Below, piece by piece: positions 1-11,629 of a stretch of 64,000 bases of DNA. The stretch spans positions 25,899,166-25,963,165 of the forward strand of contig NC_092579.1 of the NCBI RefSeq assembly GCF_037975245.1, written 5' to 3'. Position 1 is the stretch's first letter. The number at the start of each line of letters is the position of its first letter. This DNA comes from Apostichopus japonicus. Its lineage: Eukaryota; Echinodermata; Holothuroidea; Aspidochirotida; Stichopodidae. The position numbers and the translations under genes are program-made. The notes below the pieces were generated by a model. The model saw nothing but the letters and a program-made list of their open reading frames with translations, had not been told where the DNA came from and did no database searches.

Positions 1-1510
1 CAAACTGGTGACTAAAATTTTCGAGAAAGCTAGCTTTCAGCCTGAAGTATATTTACCATAATGGTGCGAGCAACAACGATAACCTCATTCTGCAATGTTG
101 GCATTCATGTTAATATTAGTGCGTTAAGCGGTCATCTAAACATAGGCCTAAGGTTAGTTACAGTGTCAGAAGGTATTGAAGGCTTCAAATAAACCAAATT
201 GCCAATGTTCCAATGTCTTGAGGGCAGGAATCGAACCAATAAAAGACAGTTATTCATCAAAGTTGTCTAGTCAATGTTAGAACATCGTTGATACTAATAC
301 TTACGTAAGGTCTAACTGATAGGCTTATAGGTGTACCGTTAGTCGTTACTGATCTGGGATACAGCAGCAACATGTATTCAAGAAATACACGTTTCAAGGA
401 ACAGTAAACGTCTTTCTCCAAAGAAAGTAATGTTTCATGCCCTGGTTCACAGCTATTTGTTAAGTCTGACCATACTACTTTTATGTAAACAGTTTATCTA
501 TAGAAGATCAAGACCCTTCCTACTTTGTTTATGCTTACTGACCGGCATTGGGGTATTTTCAGTTATTCTTGTAAAATAAAATGTGTCTATGTTAGAGCAT
601 TATATTTGCATTACGGGCTTAGAGTTGAAAATATATATATTCATAACATACAACACTGTGTCTGCGTCTTTCTGCTTAATTAACCGTGCTTTAATTACTA
701 TACTTTTATGATAATCGTTATGTTGTACAACGGAGTGTGGGTTCATTGTATAACCCACATTTTATTGGCATTCTTGTTATTTTATTGCACATTTGTTTGG
801 AGACCTTTAACTATAATAAAAGTAATGAAAACGGGACACCCCATTAATTATGTTGTAACATTCTGAGATGAAATGTTAGTGTACTCACGGGGGTATAAAC
901 CTATTGCTGGATGCACTCAGCCTACGGCCTCGTTTATCGCTTAGGTTATACCCTCTCACACATTCTTGAAATATCCTGCGATAAACGAACGATTGACCGT
1001 TGATAAAAGGGTAATAATGCATTGATCTTACCATTGTCACTCAGATATCAGCAAATTGCGATTGGTGAGAGATTACTGTGATAGAAGCTGTACTAGGCTG
1101 ACCCAATTAACGAGTAATTAGCCTTTTCGTAAAAATTGACATTTTTGTTCGCCCAAACAGTTATGTATGCAAACCAATCAAATCATCTCTATAACGTGAC
1201 GTCAGTCAATAACAAGTGCTCCTGTTTCGCTCAGAATACGTACATTGATGTACTATACTACTACATGTAACTGAACCATGCATACAGCCTATACAATATA
1301 CTGTATTATACAACACCTACTAGTATTCTGGTCATTTGATTGGTCAATTGCTCGTTGATTGCATGCAAAATCCGCTCTATTCCACTCTATGAAATAGAAC
1401 CATGGGTTATATTTTTTTGGTAGCACTTCATTCAATGGTAAGAGAGCAGAGAAACCTGTCTGTTCAAAACAATCTGTTGCATGAGTGCATTTTACCCATC
1501 TTAATATAAT
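1..1510. other. Non-coding stretch, nothing recognised
   Basis: No exon, RNA gene or structured repeat could be supported here. The sequence is AT-rich and short open frames are interrupted. It lies downstream (3') of the minus-strand receptor cyclase gene, so the missing last cyclase exon might have been expected in or beyond it, but no match to the cyclase C-terminal motifs was seen. Confidence 0.5.
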
Positions 1511-1518
1511 ATGTTGTA

Positions 1519-1692
1519 TAAAACAAATAATGAATGGTTTCCATTCGTGCAATAGTGCAAATATTTCATTCGTTAAAATATGTAATTTGTTCCACTCAAC
1601 GAGGCGCAGCCGAGTTGAATGGAACATTCCATCTTTCAACTCATGAAATATTTGCACTATTACACTCATAACCATTCATTATTTGTATACAT
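1519..1692. repeat. Fold-back (hairpin) element, MITE-like
   Basis: The two ends are inverted copies of each other. The left arm (about 1521-1568) and right arm (about 1646-1690) share the words ACAAATAATGAATGGTT and GTGCAAATATTTCAT in opposite orientation. Inside them is a second inverted pair, GTTCCACTCAAC and GTTGAATGGAAC, flanking GAGGCGCAGCCGAG. The whole unit could fold into a cruciform. No coding capacity. A miniature inverted-repeat element is the simplest reading; no target duplication was identified. Confidence 0.6.
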
Positions 1693-2344
1693 TACTGTGT
1701 ACTGGTATTGCACACAATGAATATTGTTCAATTTTTCAGGACTGTGTATTCTCTGTCACGTCCGAAACATACGTAATTAGTGATTGACACCACGTTAAGT
1801 ACTAGGTTTCCGTTAACTTGATGGTTCTGGTCATAGTTTCTTCGTTTATATTTCAAATTTTGTAAAGTTAAGTTACATTTCACATTTAAAGCGTTAAATT
1901 TCGAACTGGAAATCCGGTAAGTTATGCTTACTAAACAGATTTTCAACGCAATATTGCCCTTTTAACTCCTACTTATCTCCACCAATGCGAGTGGCTATAC
2001 CATAGTAGTCTATTCACTATAGATTATATCCTACAGGACTTTCAAAAAGTGGACAATTATTATAGAGCGGGAGTCCAGAGGGTTTGGTTAGCTGGGAAGG
2101 TAACCAATTGCCTTGTACATTACAATGTTCACAGTGCATACCTGTATATGAACCAGACGACTGGCAAACCTGCTGTGGTGGGTGTGGCTGGGAGGGCAAT
2201 TTTAAATTCACCTAAAAGCTAAACTAGATCAGCTTTCATTGGTAACCCCATCAAAGTGAGTACACTGCGTCAGGTATGGCCCCAAGAGCAACAAATGGCC
2301 ATCGCCAGTGATTATTGGTGGTGGGGTAGCTTCGCCAGTCATCA

Positions 2345-2762
2345 ATAATTGACCCCTCACGGATTACCTAGGTCAGCTCATGAGGTAACCACTTGAAACC
2401 TACTGGAAAATGATAGGCAGGACTCTATATGTAAGGGATGGGCATTTCCAGTAATTTCTATTAGTGGGGTACCCCTGGCAGTGGACCCCAAAAATGCCCA
2501 TCCCCTCCATGACCTAGGTCAGCTCATGAGGTAACCAGTTGAAACCTACTCGAAAATGATAGGTATCACTTCATATGTAAGGGATGAGCATTTCCAGTAA
2601 TTTCTAATAGTGGGGTACCCCTGCCAGTGGACCCCCAAAATGCCCATCCCCACATTGACCTAGGTCAGCTCAAGAGGTAACCAGTTGAAACAAACTGGTA
2701 AATGATAGGTATCACTTCATATGTAAGGGATAGGCATTTCCAGTAATTTCTATTAGTGGGGT
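2345..2762. repeat. 146-bp tandem repeat, about 2.8 copies
   Basis: The word GGTCAGCTCA recurs at 2371, 2517 and 2663, an exact 146-base spacing. Each unit contains a GGGGTACCCCT-type palindrome and two TGCCCATCCC/GGGATGRGCA inverted words. A more diverged copy in the opposite orientation lies at about 3257-3366. No open frame runs through it. Confidence 0.8.
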
Positions 2763-2770
2763 ACAACAGT

Positions 2771-3100
2771 GACAGTCAACGTTCATTACATTCAGCAGTT
2801 CTCAAGTGGCCTGTTCAAGTTACCGTTGCTTTACTAATGCCAATGTGAATGTCTGATTGAAACATGTGGTCCATACCAGTGGCACCAGCCTGTTTCCAGG
2901 GGTCAAGGAAAAATATGTTAATCTGGTGAACGATTCACTGTTTGTGATTTTTGTTGCCATATCAATTTCTTCTAGCATGGGGACATTTTTTTGTGAAAAA
3001 CAATAAAACAATAGATAAAACAATCGAGAGGTCATTAGTAAAGCTACGGTAACTTGAACAGGCCACTTGACACTGCTGAATGTAATGAACGTTGACTGTC
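2771..3100. repeat. Near-perfect inverted repeat, 69-bp arms
   Basis: The left arm (2771-2839) and right arm (3033-3100) are reverse complements, differing by one single-base indel and two or three substitutions. The loop is about 193 bases and is non-coding. The low divergence suggests a recent fold-back insertion or local inverted duplication. It begins where the 146-bp tandem array breaks off, so it may have inserted into that array. Confidence 0.75.
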
Positions 3101-3584
3101 TAGAACATACTTCCTGAATAACCACACAGGTTGTATTCAGTCATTTGAGGCCACCTATGAGTGGTTACACTGTATCTGGGGTGTTTCGGGGATTCTTAGG
3201 GTGTGAGCTATAATCTAATGTGAGACAGTGGTTGGAGATGTTGGGAAAACGGACAGGGGTACCCCACCAGTGGAAATTACCGGAAATGACTCTCCTATAA
3301 TCTTGAGTCACACTTATCATTTTCCAGTAGTTTTCAATTGGTTACACCATAAGCTCACCTAGGTTAATAAGGGGGGGGGGGCGGACTCTGGCAGTGATGG
3401 CCCACCAATATGTGATGCATCCACAAACCAAGTATGAGATGTATCAACGATTTCTATCGTTAGATATCATGTAAAAGGGTTTTCAGAGTTTGACCTCTGG
3501 GCACCTCAAGTGAGATTTGACCTCACAGGCAACAGGATTTTTGCACTCAATATGGCAAATCCATATTCCATGTATGAAAGTATC

Positions 3585-5552
3585 CATGATTTCTACTACG
3601 AGAAATTAGTTTAGTATGTCGTTTTTTAACCCTTTTTGTGGTGGGTAAATGCGGTGGGTAACTTAGTGTGGTGGGTGAACTGAAAGCTAATAGCGCCCCC
3701 ATTCGGGCAGTCATTGACAATGTGTAGAATACTACATAGTATATATATGTATTTATATATATATTGATAAAGTTATAAATAGGCCTATGTTTTTATATAT
3801 TTATAAAAGTATACTTGTAAAAGTATATATAGGCATAGTTACTTATATATTTATAATCAAACAACGTATAGCAGGCTTTACCAGGCAATAAGTAAAGCAA
3901 TGTTACTCAGGAGAGTAAAAAAGAGAAGAAGGAATGAACGACCAAGGTGGATACCAACAATGAATAGATAGGAAAATAAGATTCTACTAATATATATAAA
4001 TTACATAAAAGAGCAAAAAACTACACCGTGAGCAAAATGATGAGCACGCGAGCATAAAATGAGTCGGACTCAAAATGCAAGAGAGCGCGTGTTCATATTA
4101 ATATATTAAACAGAATATCATTCAAATGTTCTCAAAAAGCTCTCATTTCACCGAATGACTCAAAGAAGTACGCACTCTCAAGATGAGATTTCGTTGTAGA
4201 ATATGCAACAAAGGATTTAACCGTCATATCAATCTTCGTCGACACGAGTCCGTCATTCACGTGAATTGTCAAAAGGCGTGGATAGTAACTGACAGCGAGG
4301 ATGACACTGACAGTGTGAATGGTAAGCAAAGGTAAGCAAAGGTAAGCATAGGCGTACGAGGCGGGGGGGGGGGCAGGGGGCAGACTGCCCCCCCCCCCCA
4401 TTTTTTTTCCAGAGAACAAGAAATTCGGGCAAAAGTCCTGAAAAATTCGGGCAGCCTAAGAGGAGAAAAAATTTAATAAATATATATAAATATGCAGTAG
4501 CTTGCCCGAATCTTTTTTTAATTTTTGCCCCAAAATTCCGTGGAGAGCGTTTTGTCTTTCCCCTTCAAACTGATGTTACCATTTTTTCTTCTTCTTCTAA
4601 TTTACCAAATTTTTGGGGAAGTGTAAATTTCTAAAACGTGAGATTATAAAATAAAGAATGTTTACATGCAACTTGCAAGGCCTCAGAAGTGCCATTTCCG
4701 GCAATCTGAGAGGCACTTTTAGCCCAAAAATTTCTTGTACGCTACACGCCAACCGATGGTGGCGCTCCGCTTAGATAGTGTCACGGGAACTTTCGGGCAC
4801 AAAAGTTTCTGCCCCCCCCCCCAAACTGAAATGGTCCCGTACGCCTTTGATGATAAGGAGCGTTTTGTGAATACGCGTCGTGTCGTCGTGAAATACAAAC
4901 ATCGTGAAAGTCATTTGTGTCTAGAACTATAACTTCCTGAATATTCTGTAGAGGGTTTTACTTCCAAACACGCACAGATGCATCAATGTTTATATATTAG
5001 TAAAAACCGACCAGACTAGACTTATACAACCATTTTTCGTATTGTTGCATTTCAAAACGCTTGGAAGTCACAGAAATACCCGACGTATAATATCCAACCT
5101 GAGCCTTACCCGGGTGATCTGTGGACAGGTTAAAACCAAATTCGTGTCTCTGTAGAAGCTCCCTATTCCAATAAAATTCCCTAAATCTTAGTTTCCTATC
5201 TAGTTCATTGTTGGTATTCGCCTTTGTCGTTCGTTCATTCCTTCTTTTCTTTTCTCTTCTGAGTAACATTGTTTTACTTATTGTCTGGTAAGGCCTGCTA
5301 TTAGTTGTATAATACTTACTTAAAGACATGGCCTATATATATACTTTTATAAATATATAAATACCTAGGCCTATATATACCTTTATGAATATATATAAAT
5401 ACATATATATATATACTTTTACACTATGTAATATGTACGTTTTGCCAATGACTGCCCGAATAGGGGCGCTATTAACTTTCAGTTCACCCACCACATTAAC
5501 CCACCACAAAAAGGGCGTGAAAACCACATACCATACTACTCGAGAAATCATG
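3585..5552. mobile_element. Fold-back element with ~370-400 bp inverted arms, containing a nested element
   Basis: The left arm (3585-3985) and right arm (5182-5552) align over their whole length in opposite orientation. Shared words include GTGGTGGGTGAACTGAAAG, TAATAGCGCCCC, ATTCGGGCAGTCATT, TATAGGCC, and GAATGAACGAC with ACCAACAATGAA. The interior is non-coding and contains a separate element at 4347-4849. Long inverted arms with a short unrelated middle are typical of fold-back transposons; no transposase was seen. The target duplication was not resolved, because the left flank is a diverged TGACC-family repeat. Confidence 0.7.
4347..4849. mobile_element. Non-autonomous hAT-like element, family A, nested copy
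   Basis: This copy is collinear with the better-preserved copy at 20693-21594: CATAGGCGTACGAGGCGGG at the left end, CCCGTACGCC at the right end, and GGTGGCGCTCCGCTTAG near the right end. Poly-G sits just inside the left end and poly-C just inside the right end. The flanking octamers AAGGTAAG and ATGATAAG match at 6 of 8 positions, consistent with an old 8-bp target duplication. It sits inside the fold-back element at 3585-5552. No transposase frame. Confidence 0.65.
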
Positions 5553-5730
5553 TTTCAAAGGTTTTCAGTTCTCGACACACCGAAGCCTATGGAGAATTGT
5601 TCGTGAGTGTTGATTCGATTCTACGGATGTCCATAGGCAAATTTCCAATTGCCAACAGCCTCATGTGCTTATCGTAACGCACATGTTATCTATTATAGGC
5701 TGGTCGGTGGGAGATACGGTAGATTACAAA

Positions 5731-6275
5731 ACAAGGTTTCAACAATTTGGCCTCTGGTGTATCCAAATGGCCTTTTGACCTCCACAGAAAACAATAGGCT
5801 TATTGAACTTAATGTGTCACAACTACATACTATCTATGAGATTGGTCCAAGCTTCCCTTCTTGAAATATCGTGTTTACAAGGTTTTCACAATTTGACCAC
5901 TAGTGACCCTAAATGACCTTTGAGATCCACAAAAAACAATAGGCTTCTTGTACTTAATGTGTTACAACTACAAACTAAATATGTGATTGGTCCAATATTC
6001 CCTTCTTGAAAAACCTTTTTCACAAGGTTTTCACAATTTGACCCCTGGTGACCCCAAATGACATTTGACCTAAATAAAAGCAATATGCTTCTTGTTCTTA
6101 ACGTGTCACAACTACAAACTAAATATGGGTTTGCTCCAAGCTCCCATTATTGAGATATCGTGTTTACAAAGTTTTCACAATTTGACCCCATGTGACCCCA
6201 CTCTTCTACTCAACATGGTACTCCTACACATCAAACATGAGCTTGGTCCAAGCTTCCCTTCTTGATATATCGTGT
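5731..6275. repeat. TGACC-family repeat, four tandem ~145-bp units
   Basis: Units begin near 5731, 5878, 6023 and 6167 with CAAGGTTTTCACAATTTGACC-type words and end with CCCTTCTTGARATATCGTGT. Each unit carries several TGACC/TTTGACCT words in the same orientation, some spaced as direct repeats. Single or partial units of the same family are scattered elsewhere in the window. Function unknown; a repetitive element is the conservative call. Confidence 0.75.
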
Positions 6276-7699
6276 CACACACACGCAAACACACTTATCC
6301 GCCTGAATGACTTCAAATGTTTCGATTTCATCGAAACCAATAATTGCGGTCATGATTGTGTGTGTGTATGTGTATGTGATTGTAAACATGGTAACGCAAT
6401 ATTCTCATGTTGGATGTACTTGAAACTTGGAATGTACATGCACTTTATTGAGTTCTCTGCTGTTTTTTTTGGGGGGGGGGGACAAAGGTCATACTAGGTC
6501 GCCCGTTGTCTGGTGGAAGATTTTGATACAATGTCCTTGTAGTTATTACTCTCTTTCTAACCATGTAAAAATTGTCCCCATTCGACGTTTTCTTCTTGTA
6601 GAAATCTGGTTTTCAAATTCACCAGTTTCTCACCAAAAGTACGGTTTGTTCGAACGCATTAATATGGTGATTGACGTAGCGCTGGCAAATAGGCAAAACA
6701 GGCGACTTCTAAATCGCTGAAATAAAATTCACGGATCAAATTAACAGTAAAAGGAAACTTGAAAAGTATTCGGAACACCGAAAGATGAAACCTTGCGGAA
6801 TCGATGTCAGAGCAGAATGTAGTACGAGAAGCTTAGGCATCGCAGAACCGTCTGATTGTAAACGTTAGAGTAGCTTACATGCAAACATTTCTCGCGTTGG
6901 AGCTGGATAGCGCGATGTATAAACAACAAAGAGTTTGCTGTTAAAACTTATCTTGTGTTACAAAAAGAACACGAAACCACCGATCTACTACATATATGGC
7001 GGCTTAAGGAGTTTTTGAAAACATATCTAATTTATAAGAAATTTCACCGAAAATTAAGGAAGAAATTAATCTGTATACAAACGCGGTTTTTGTTGTGATT
7101 ACTGTAGGTATTGTACGGAGCGTGGGTTATGTCGCAATCTGCATTAGTGTAGATGACGTCACGTTCTGTACTGTTCAAATCATATTGGAAATGTCCATCC
7201 TTAACGATTAAAAATCGTTTCTTTGTCAAACGCAACATTAGCGTTCTCATACTTTGACAACATGTTTGGAAAATTATTTATCATTTTTTAAAGGTAACTT
7301 CTTTGGAACCCTGAAATTGGTATCGGTCAAAGGTCAAATGAGGTCAACATGTGTCACAGTCTGAAAACATTTTAAAAATGATAACTCCAAAATGATAGCT
7401 ACAATTAACCTGTGAATTCTCCAATGCTATGATTTTCTTTGGTGAACTTAGTTTGGTAAAATTCAGTTCATTTTAGTTTTTTGAAGAGGTTTGATAGGTC
7501 TTCAACAAAGCGTACAGTAATCCAGGAAATGAAATATACTTCAAAGATCAATCTTTAACATGCACTTACTGTAAGACACTCGGGGGGGGGGGGGCATACC
7601 ACCCTCTTGTTTTCACCCTCAAATGGTGGGAAAAGAGATGGTTGCTAGGTGCAGAGCTGATTTGCCTGCTCAAAATTGGTAGAAGGAAATTTTATTCAT

Positions 7700-7738
7700 A
7701 CAGCTTCCTATGTGTGTATATTTCACATAGGAAGCTGT
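7700..7738. repeat. Perfect 15-bp hairpin
   Basis: ACAGCTTCCTATGTG is followed by a 9-base loop and its exact reverse complement. It has no neighbouring T-run or gene and is probably the remnant of a small fold-back element. Confidence 0.6.
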
Positions 7739-8296
7739 TCTATCAGGATAGAGAAACATTAAGAATGAAACTTCTATACTGTAAATCCTTACCAGTGAAG
7801 GAATTGGTTGATGCCCACTAGGGAGTGCTTAGTGATATGAGCAGGGACGTAGCTAAGGCCTGATGATTGGGGGGTGTAGTGGCTGAAATTCCAACTGGAT
7901 GGGTTTTGGAGCCAGAAATTCCGACTGCTGCCTTGTACCCCCCCCCCCCCCCCGCTATACTCGTCAACGATACGGTCAGTGTCAGTCAGACACTCTATCT
8001 TTCGCGACTGCACTTTTGTTCCGAACTTTTTTCGGTACACTTGTACCACTGGCCCTCACTTCACAAACTTATTAATCACTCTGGTTAAGCGAGTAAGCAA
8101 CTGAGTATAACTTATCTGCTTGATAGGCTACATAGACTACTAACTACAAAAGCTATGTTAATGTAACAAAGGGGCAAACTTTTTTTTTCAACAAATTATA
8201 TTCGACGACATAGTGAATTACCCAAAAATACAGTGCTTTTTCCTAGCGCACTTAATATTATTTTCCTTGGGTTCACTTCAGTCCAAGTGAGCATTT

Positions 8297-8612
8297 GGAA
8301 TGAAGTGAACAATTAAACATTTTGCAGAAAAATGATGGGTTGACGAGATACGATAAGTTGTCAATTAAACATTTTGCAGAAAATTTTTCAATTGCTCAAT
8401 CGGAATGAAGTGAACAATTGAACATTTTGCCAAAAAATGTCCAAATGACAAGATAAGATAAGTTGTCAATTAAACATTTGCAGAAAAATTTTCAATTGCT
8501 CAGATGGAATGAAGTGAACAATTGAACATTTTGCAGCAAAATGTCCAATTCACGAGATATGATAAGTTGTCAATTAAACATTTTTCAGAAAATTGTTCAA
8601 TTGCTCAGTTAA
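8297..8612. repeat. 105-bp tandem repeat, three copies, inside the hAT-like element
   Basis: GGAATGAAGTGAACAATT recurs at 8297, 8402 and 8506. Each copy also holds GATAAGTTGTCAATTAAACA and AACATTTTGCAG words. Internal tandem repeats are common in non-autonomous DNA elements and may bind transposase. Confidence 0.8.
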
Positions 8613-8972
8613 AGCAACTAAGCAATCCAACATTTTCTATTTTTTTTTTGGATAATATTTTATCTTGTTATCTAAACAATTTACTAATAAATTTCACCTT
8701 ATGGGGCAAAGTTTTTCTTATGTTGATGGCACTTTTAAGCTTCCGTAGATTAGCATTGAGCGTTTTAATTGTATACGTTTTACAGTAGTTTTATTAGGCA
8801 TGTTTTTTTAGAGTATGCAAAATCATACGAAGTTTTGTATGGTGGAGTATAAGGATCGCGAGAAACAATTTCCCAATGTGACAAGGAAAACGTGGTAAAT
8901 ATGATTGATTAAAGGTCAATTTTGACCAAAAATTGTAGGTCACTCACAAATTACAAGAATATATGAAAATTA

Positions 8973-9007
8973 GAGTGCGACAGTCGAAAATTCCGACTGT
9001 CGCACTC
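8973..9007. repeat. Perfect 14-bp hairpin near the right end of the hAT-like element
   Basis: GAGTGCGACAGTCG is followed by a 7-base loop and CGACTGTCGCACTC. It lies about 88 bases inside the right terminus, a position typical of subterminal structures in DNA transposons. Confidence 0.65.
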
Positions 9008-9102
9008 AATTTTCCAACTATCGTCAGGTTTACCAAGATTGGGGGAGAGACACCCCCCCCCCACACACACACACACCCTCTAGCGACGTCCCTGGATATG
9101 AG

Positions 9103-10440
9103 GAGTAGGTATTGTGGGGGAAATTATCATAATACTTAGTCATTACTCTGCAACCCATCAAACTTCAATTAGACGGGTTCTCGACTATTTACAGCAGATC
9201 TTCCGAAGTCCAATCATGAAAAGGGGTCCAGCACGAAATAAATAATAAAAACGAAATATATAAATGATGAAAGCAAGTATGATGGTCGTGACTTTCCAGT
9301 AAAGAAGAAATATGTGGCGAGTGAAAGTTCCAAGGAAAAATGCGTATTTCCAGTAAGATGTAAAGCAAAGACGAGATGATTTTAAATAAACCTCTATATC
9401 TCGCGGAGCCACGTGGAAATGTGGTAATGACTTAACTTGCTCCGAAATCCTCAAACAAAGGCCAGGTTCTTCATGACTCAGGGGGGTACACCTTAAGAAC
9501 TACGAAAAAATTAGGGCGTACTATAGAAGTAGCAAAAACTATCGTTATAGTATTGCGTCACTACAAGTGCTTCAAAAAAGAGCTGGAAATCTCTCATCTT
9601 TTCTGGTTCTCACTTAATTCTTGGACAAACTTAACTCACTTGCTCTACGTTAGTCGGATTGTTATTTGTTTTATGGCAAGGAATCACAAAGCCTCGGCCA
9701 ACTGGCTTTCAGGTTGTCTAAAAAGAACACATTTTTTCTTTGTTCTTTTGTGTATTCATAAACTTCAATTAGTTCTGCTACAAACTAAAAGTGAGTGTTT
9801 CCTATTCAATTAACATCTAAACTCAAGTTTCTGGTTTAGCAGTTTTACACATATCGTACAACGGCTCATCAAACATATGATACCTTAAGGGGGTTTCATA
9901 GCTCTAGGGAAGAACTGTGTGATTTCTTGAGGCCTGCTCTAGATAATTAGTTCAACAGCATGCCCCAGAGATAATTCTTGTACAATGAACTTGCTGAGGC
10001 AAATTCTTTTATGTCATCGTGTATTTCATGTCATAATTTGCGGAGTGTATGGAGGAATTACAAGACACAAGTCAGCAATCTATGGAGTCACAAACCACAT
10101 CCAAAAAATGTGGTAAAATAACTACTGTAATCTCATGTAAGGTACACGAGCCTTCCGAGTTTCAGAAACACCTTTTTGAACATTTTATCACTCTTTCATA
10201 AATTAAAGTCAATTCGAACATTATTTATCCTGGCAAATACGGTAAATAATTATTTTGTATTACCAGAATAATGAGTCGAAAAACAGTGTTTCCCTAAATA
10301 TTCCAAATAATGCACCATTTCACGCCTGAAATCCCTCTACATGGCAGGCGAGCTTTCTAACGATCCCCTGTTGATGATTAATTTTCCATTGCATTTACAG
10401 TTCTGTTTACAGTATCTTACCCGGCTCCGACTTCGAGTTA
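9103..10440. other. Non-coding stretch, nothing recognised
   Basis: Inspected on the minus strand for the expected last cyclase exon (motifs such as RYCLFGDTVN and NTASRMES). None was seen. No RNA gene or repeat structure is evident. Confidence 0.5.
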
Positions 10441-10528
10441 GATAGCATCATGATTGATATCTACAGAAATGGAGGCCCCCGCCCCCCCCCCCCCATCTGC
10501 CCATAGAGATGTAGCGAATTAGTAGGAT

Positions 10529-10557
10529 CAGGGAGTTGTTATGGATACAACTCCCTG
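10529..10557. repeat. Perfect 11-bp hairpin
   Basis: CAGGGAGTTGT, a 7-base loop and ACAACTCCCTG. It lies next to a poly-C run at 10480-10494. Possibly the remnant of a transposon end; no function is inferred. Confidence 0.5.
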
Positions 10558-10839
10558 GTAGGATAAACATGATGGGCGAAGCAGCCAAATAGCTGAAAGG
10601 TAATCTTGAAAATGTCAATTGTCTGCGTATGCAGTGCTGCCTTTGTTTGCGAGAATTGCAACTCAACCCAATTATGCAACAATACTTAGTTTTAAAACAA
10701 TCAGAAATAACCTGTGTTTGGAAATTGTACAAAAACATTAATATCAATAAATAAATAAAACAGTAGCCAACTTAGAGCTGCCAGTGAATGGCTTACTTGA
10801 ATACAGAACCTGAAAAAAAAATGAGAAAGAATCTCTTAC

Positions 10840-11083
10840 CTGAATGTATTCCTATTCTCAACTTAAGAATATGGTCAGGTTTATGGCGGATTCTAAACTT
10901 GCTAACAGCATCCAGAAGATGAAGTGACGTCGACGCAATCTCACCCGCATGTCTAATGCCATTCCGTAGTGGTAATCCTGATACTATCATGTACGCGTCT
11001 CCAATGGTTTCGACTTTGTAAACGTCGTAGAAACCAATGATTGTGTCGAAGAGGGAATACAGATCATTCAATAGATCAACCAC
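10840..11083 (-). CDS. Receptor cyclase exon 15 (cyclase catalytic core)
   Basis: Begins after the acceptor TTTTTTTGGCAG and ends at donor GTAAGA, phase 1. It encodes residues 900-980, [15 protein letters not shown] through LRIGIHS. It holds [10 protein letters not shown], with the glutamate that selects guanine and the second metal-binding aspartate, and the SGLP and LRIGIHSG motifs shared by class III cyclases. The frame is open with no defects. The next exon, which should start with the equivalent of PVCAGVVG, was not found. Confidence 0.95.
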
Positions 11084-11498
11084 CTGCCAAAAAAATATTG
11101 TAAAACGTATACCGGACTTAACAGTACTTTTAATGTACAGGCATCGACCTTTTCAGTACATGCAACATATGTTGCTAAGGTCACCGTTCTACAACTACTG
11201 TTCGCATTACTACAACCATGATGCAAGATCGCGATGGCATATAAAAGTTAGTACAGTGGTCACTTTGATAAGGCTGGCGCTGTCTAAATCAGGGTATTGA
11301 TTGTATTCAAAACTGATTGACAGTATGAATATGAAAACAACGAAGGTGTCTATGGACGCTAAGGAATAGCTCTCCAAAACATAGTATAACATATTCTTGT
11401 AATTTCTAGACATGTAAAAGGCTCTGTACTCATTTTTTCAGTGCCAAAAACTTTTGAAAATATATATATTATTCTGTTCCTCACTTAGCAGCATAGCA

Positions 11499-11550
<52 letters not shown>

Positions 11551-11577
11551 ATATATATATATATATCTATATATATA

Positions 11578-11629
<52 letters not shown>

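Larger units (their letters stand above)
7842..9094. mobile_element. Non-autonomous hAT-like transposon with perfect 8-bp target duplication
   Basis: The left terminus CAGGGACGTAGCTA and right terminus TAGCGACGTCCCTG are inverted repeats (13 of 14). The octamer GATATGAG directly flanks both ends (7834-7841 and 9095-9102), the diagnostic 8-bp duplication of hAT insertion. The interior has poly-C runs near both ends, a ~105-bp tandem repeat (8297-8612) and a perfect hairpin near the right end. There is no transposase frame, so it would depend on an enzyme supplied from elsewhere. It lies 3' of the cyclase gene as far as that gene is seen. Confidence 0.88.

Noticed and set aside
5333-5606. Open frames with Tyr/Ile-rich runs near 5.4 kb
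   Set aside because: They lie in the TA-rich arm of the fold-back element on both strands.
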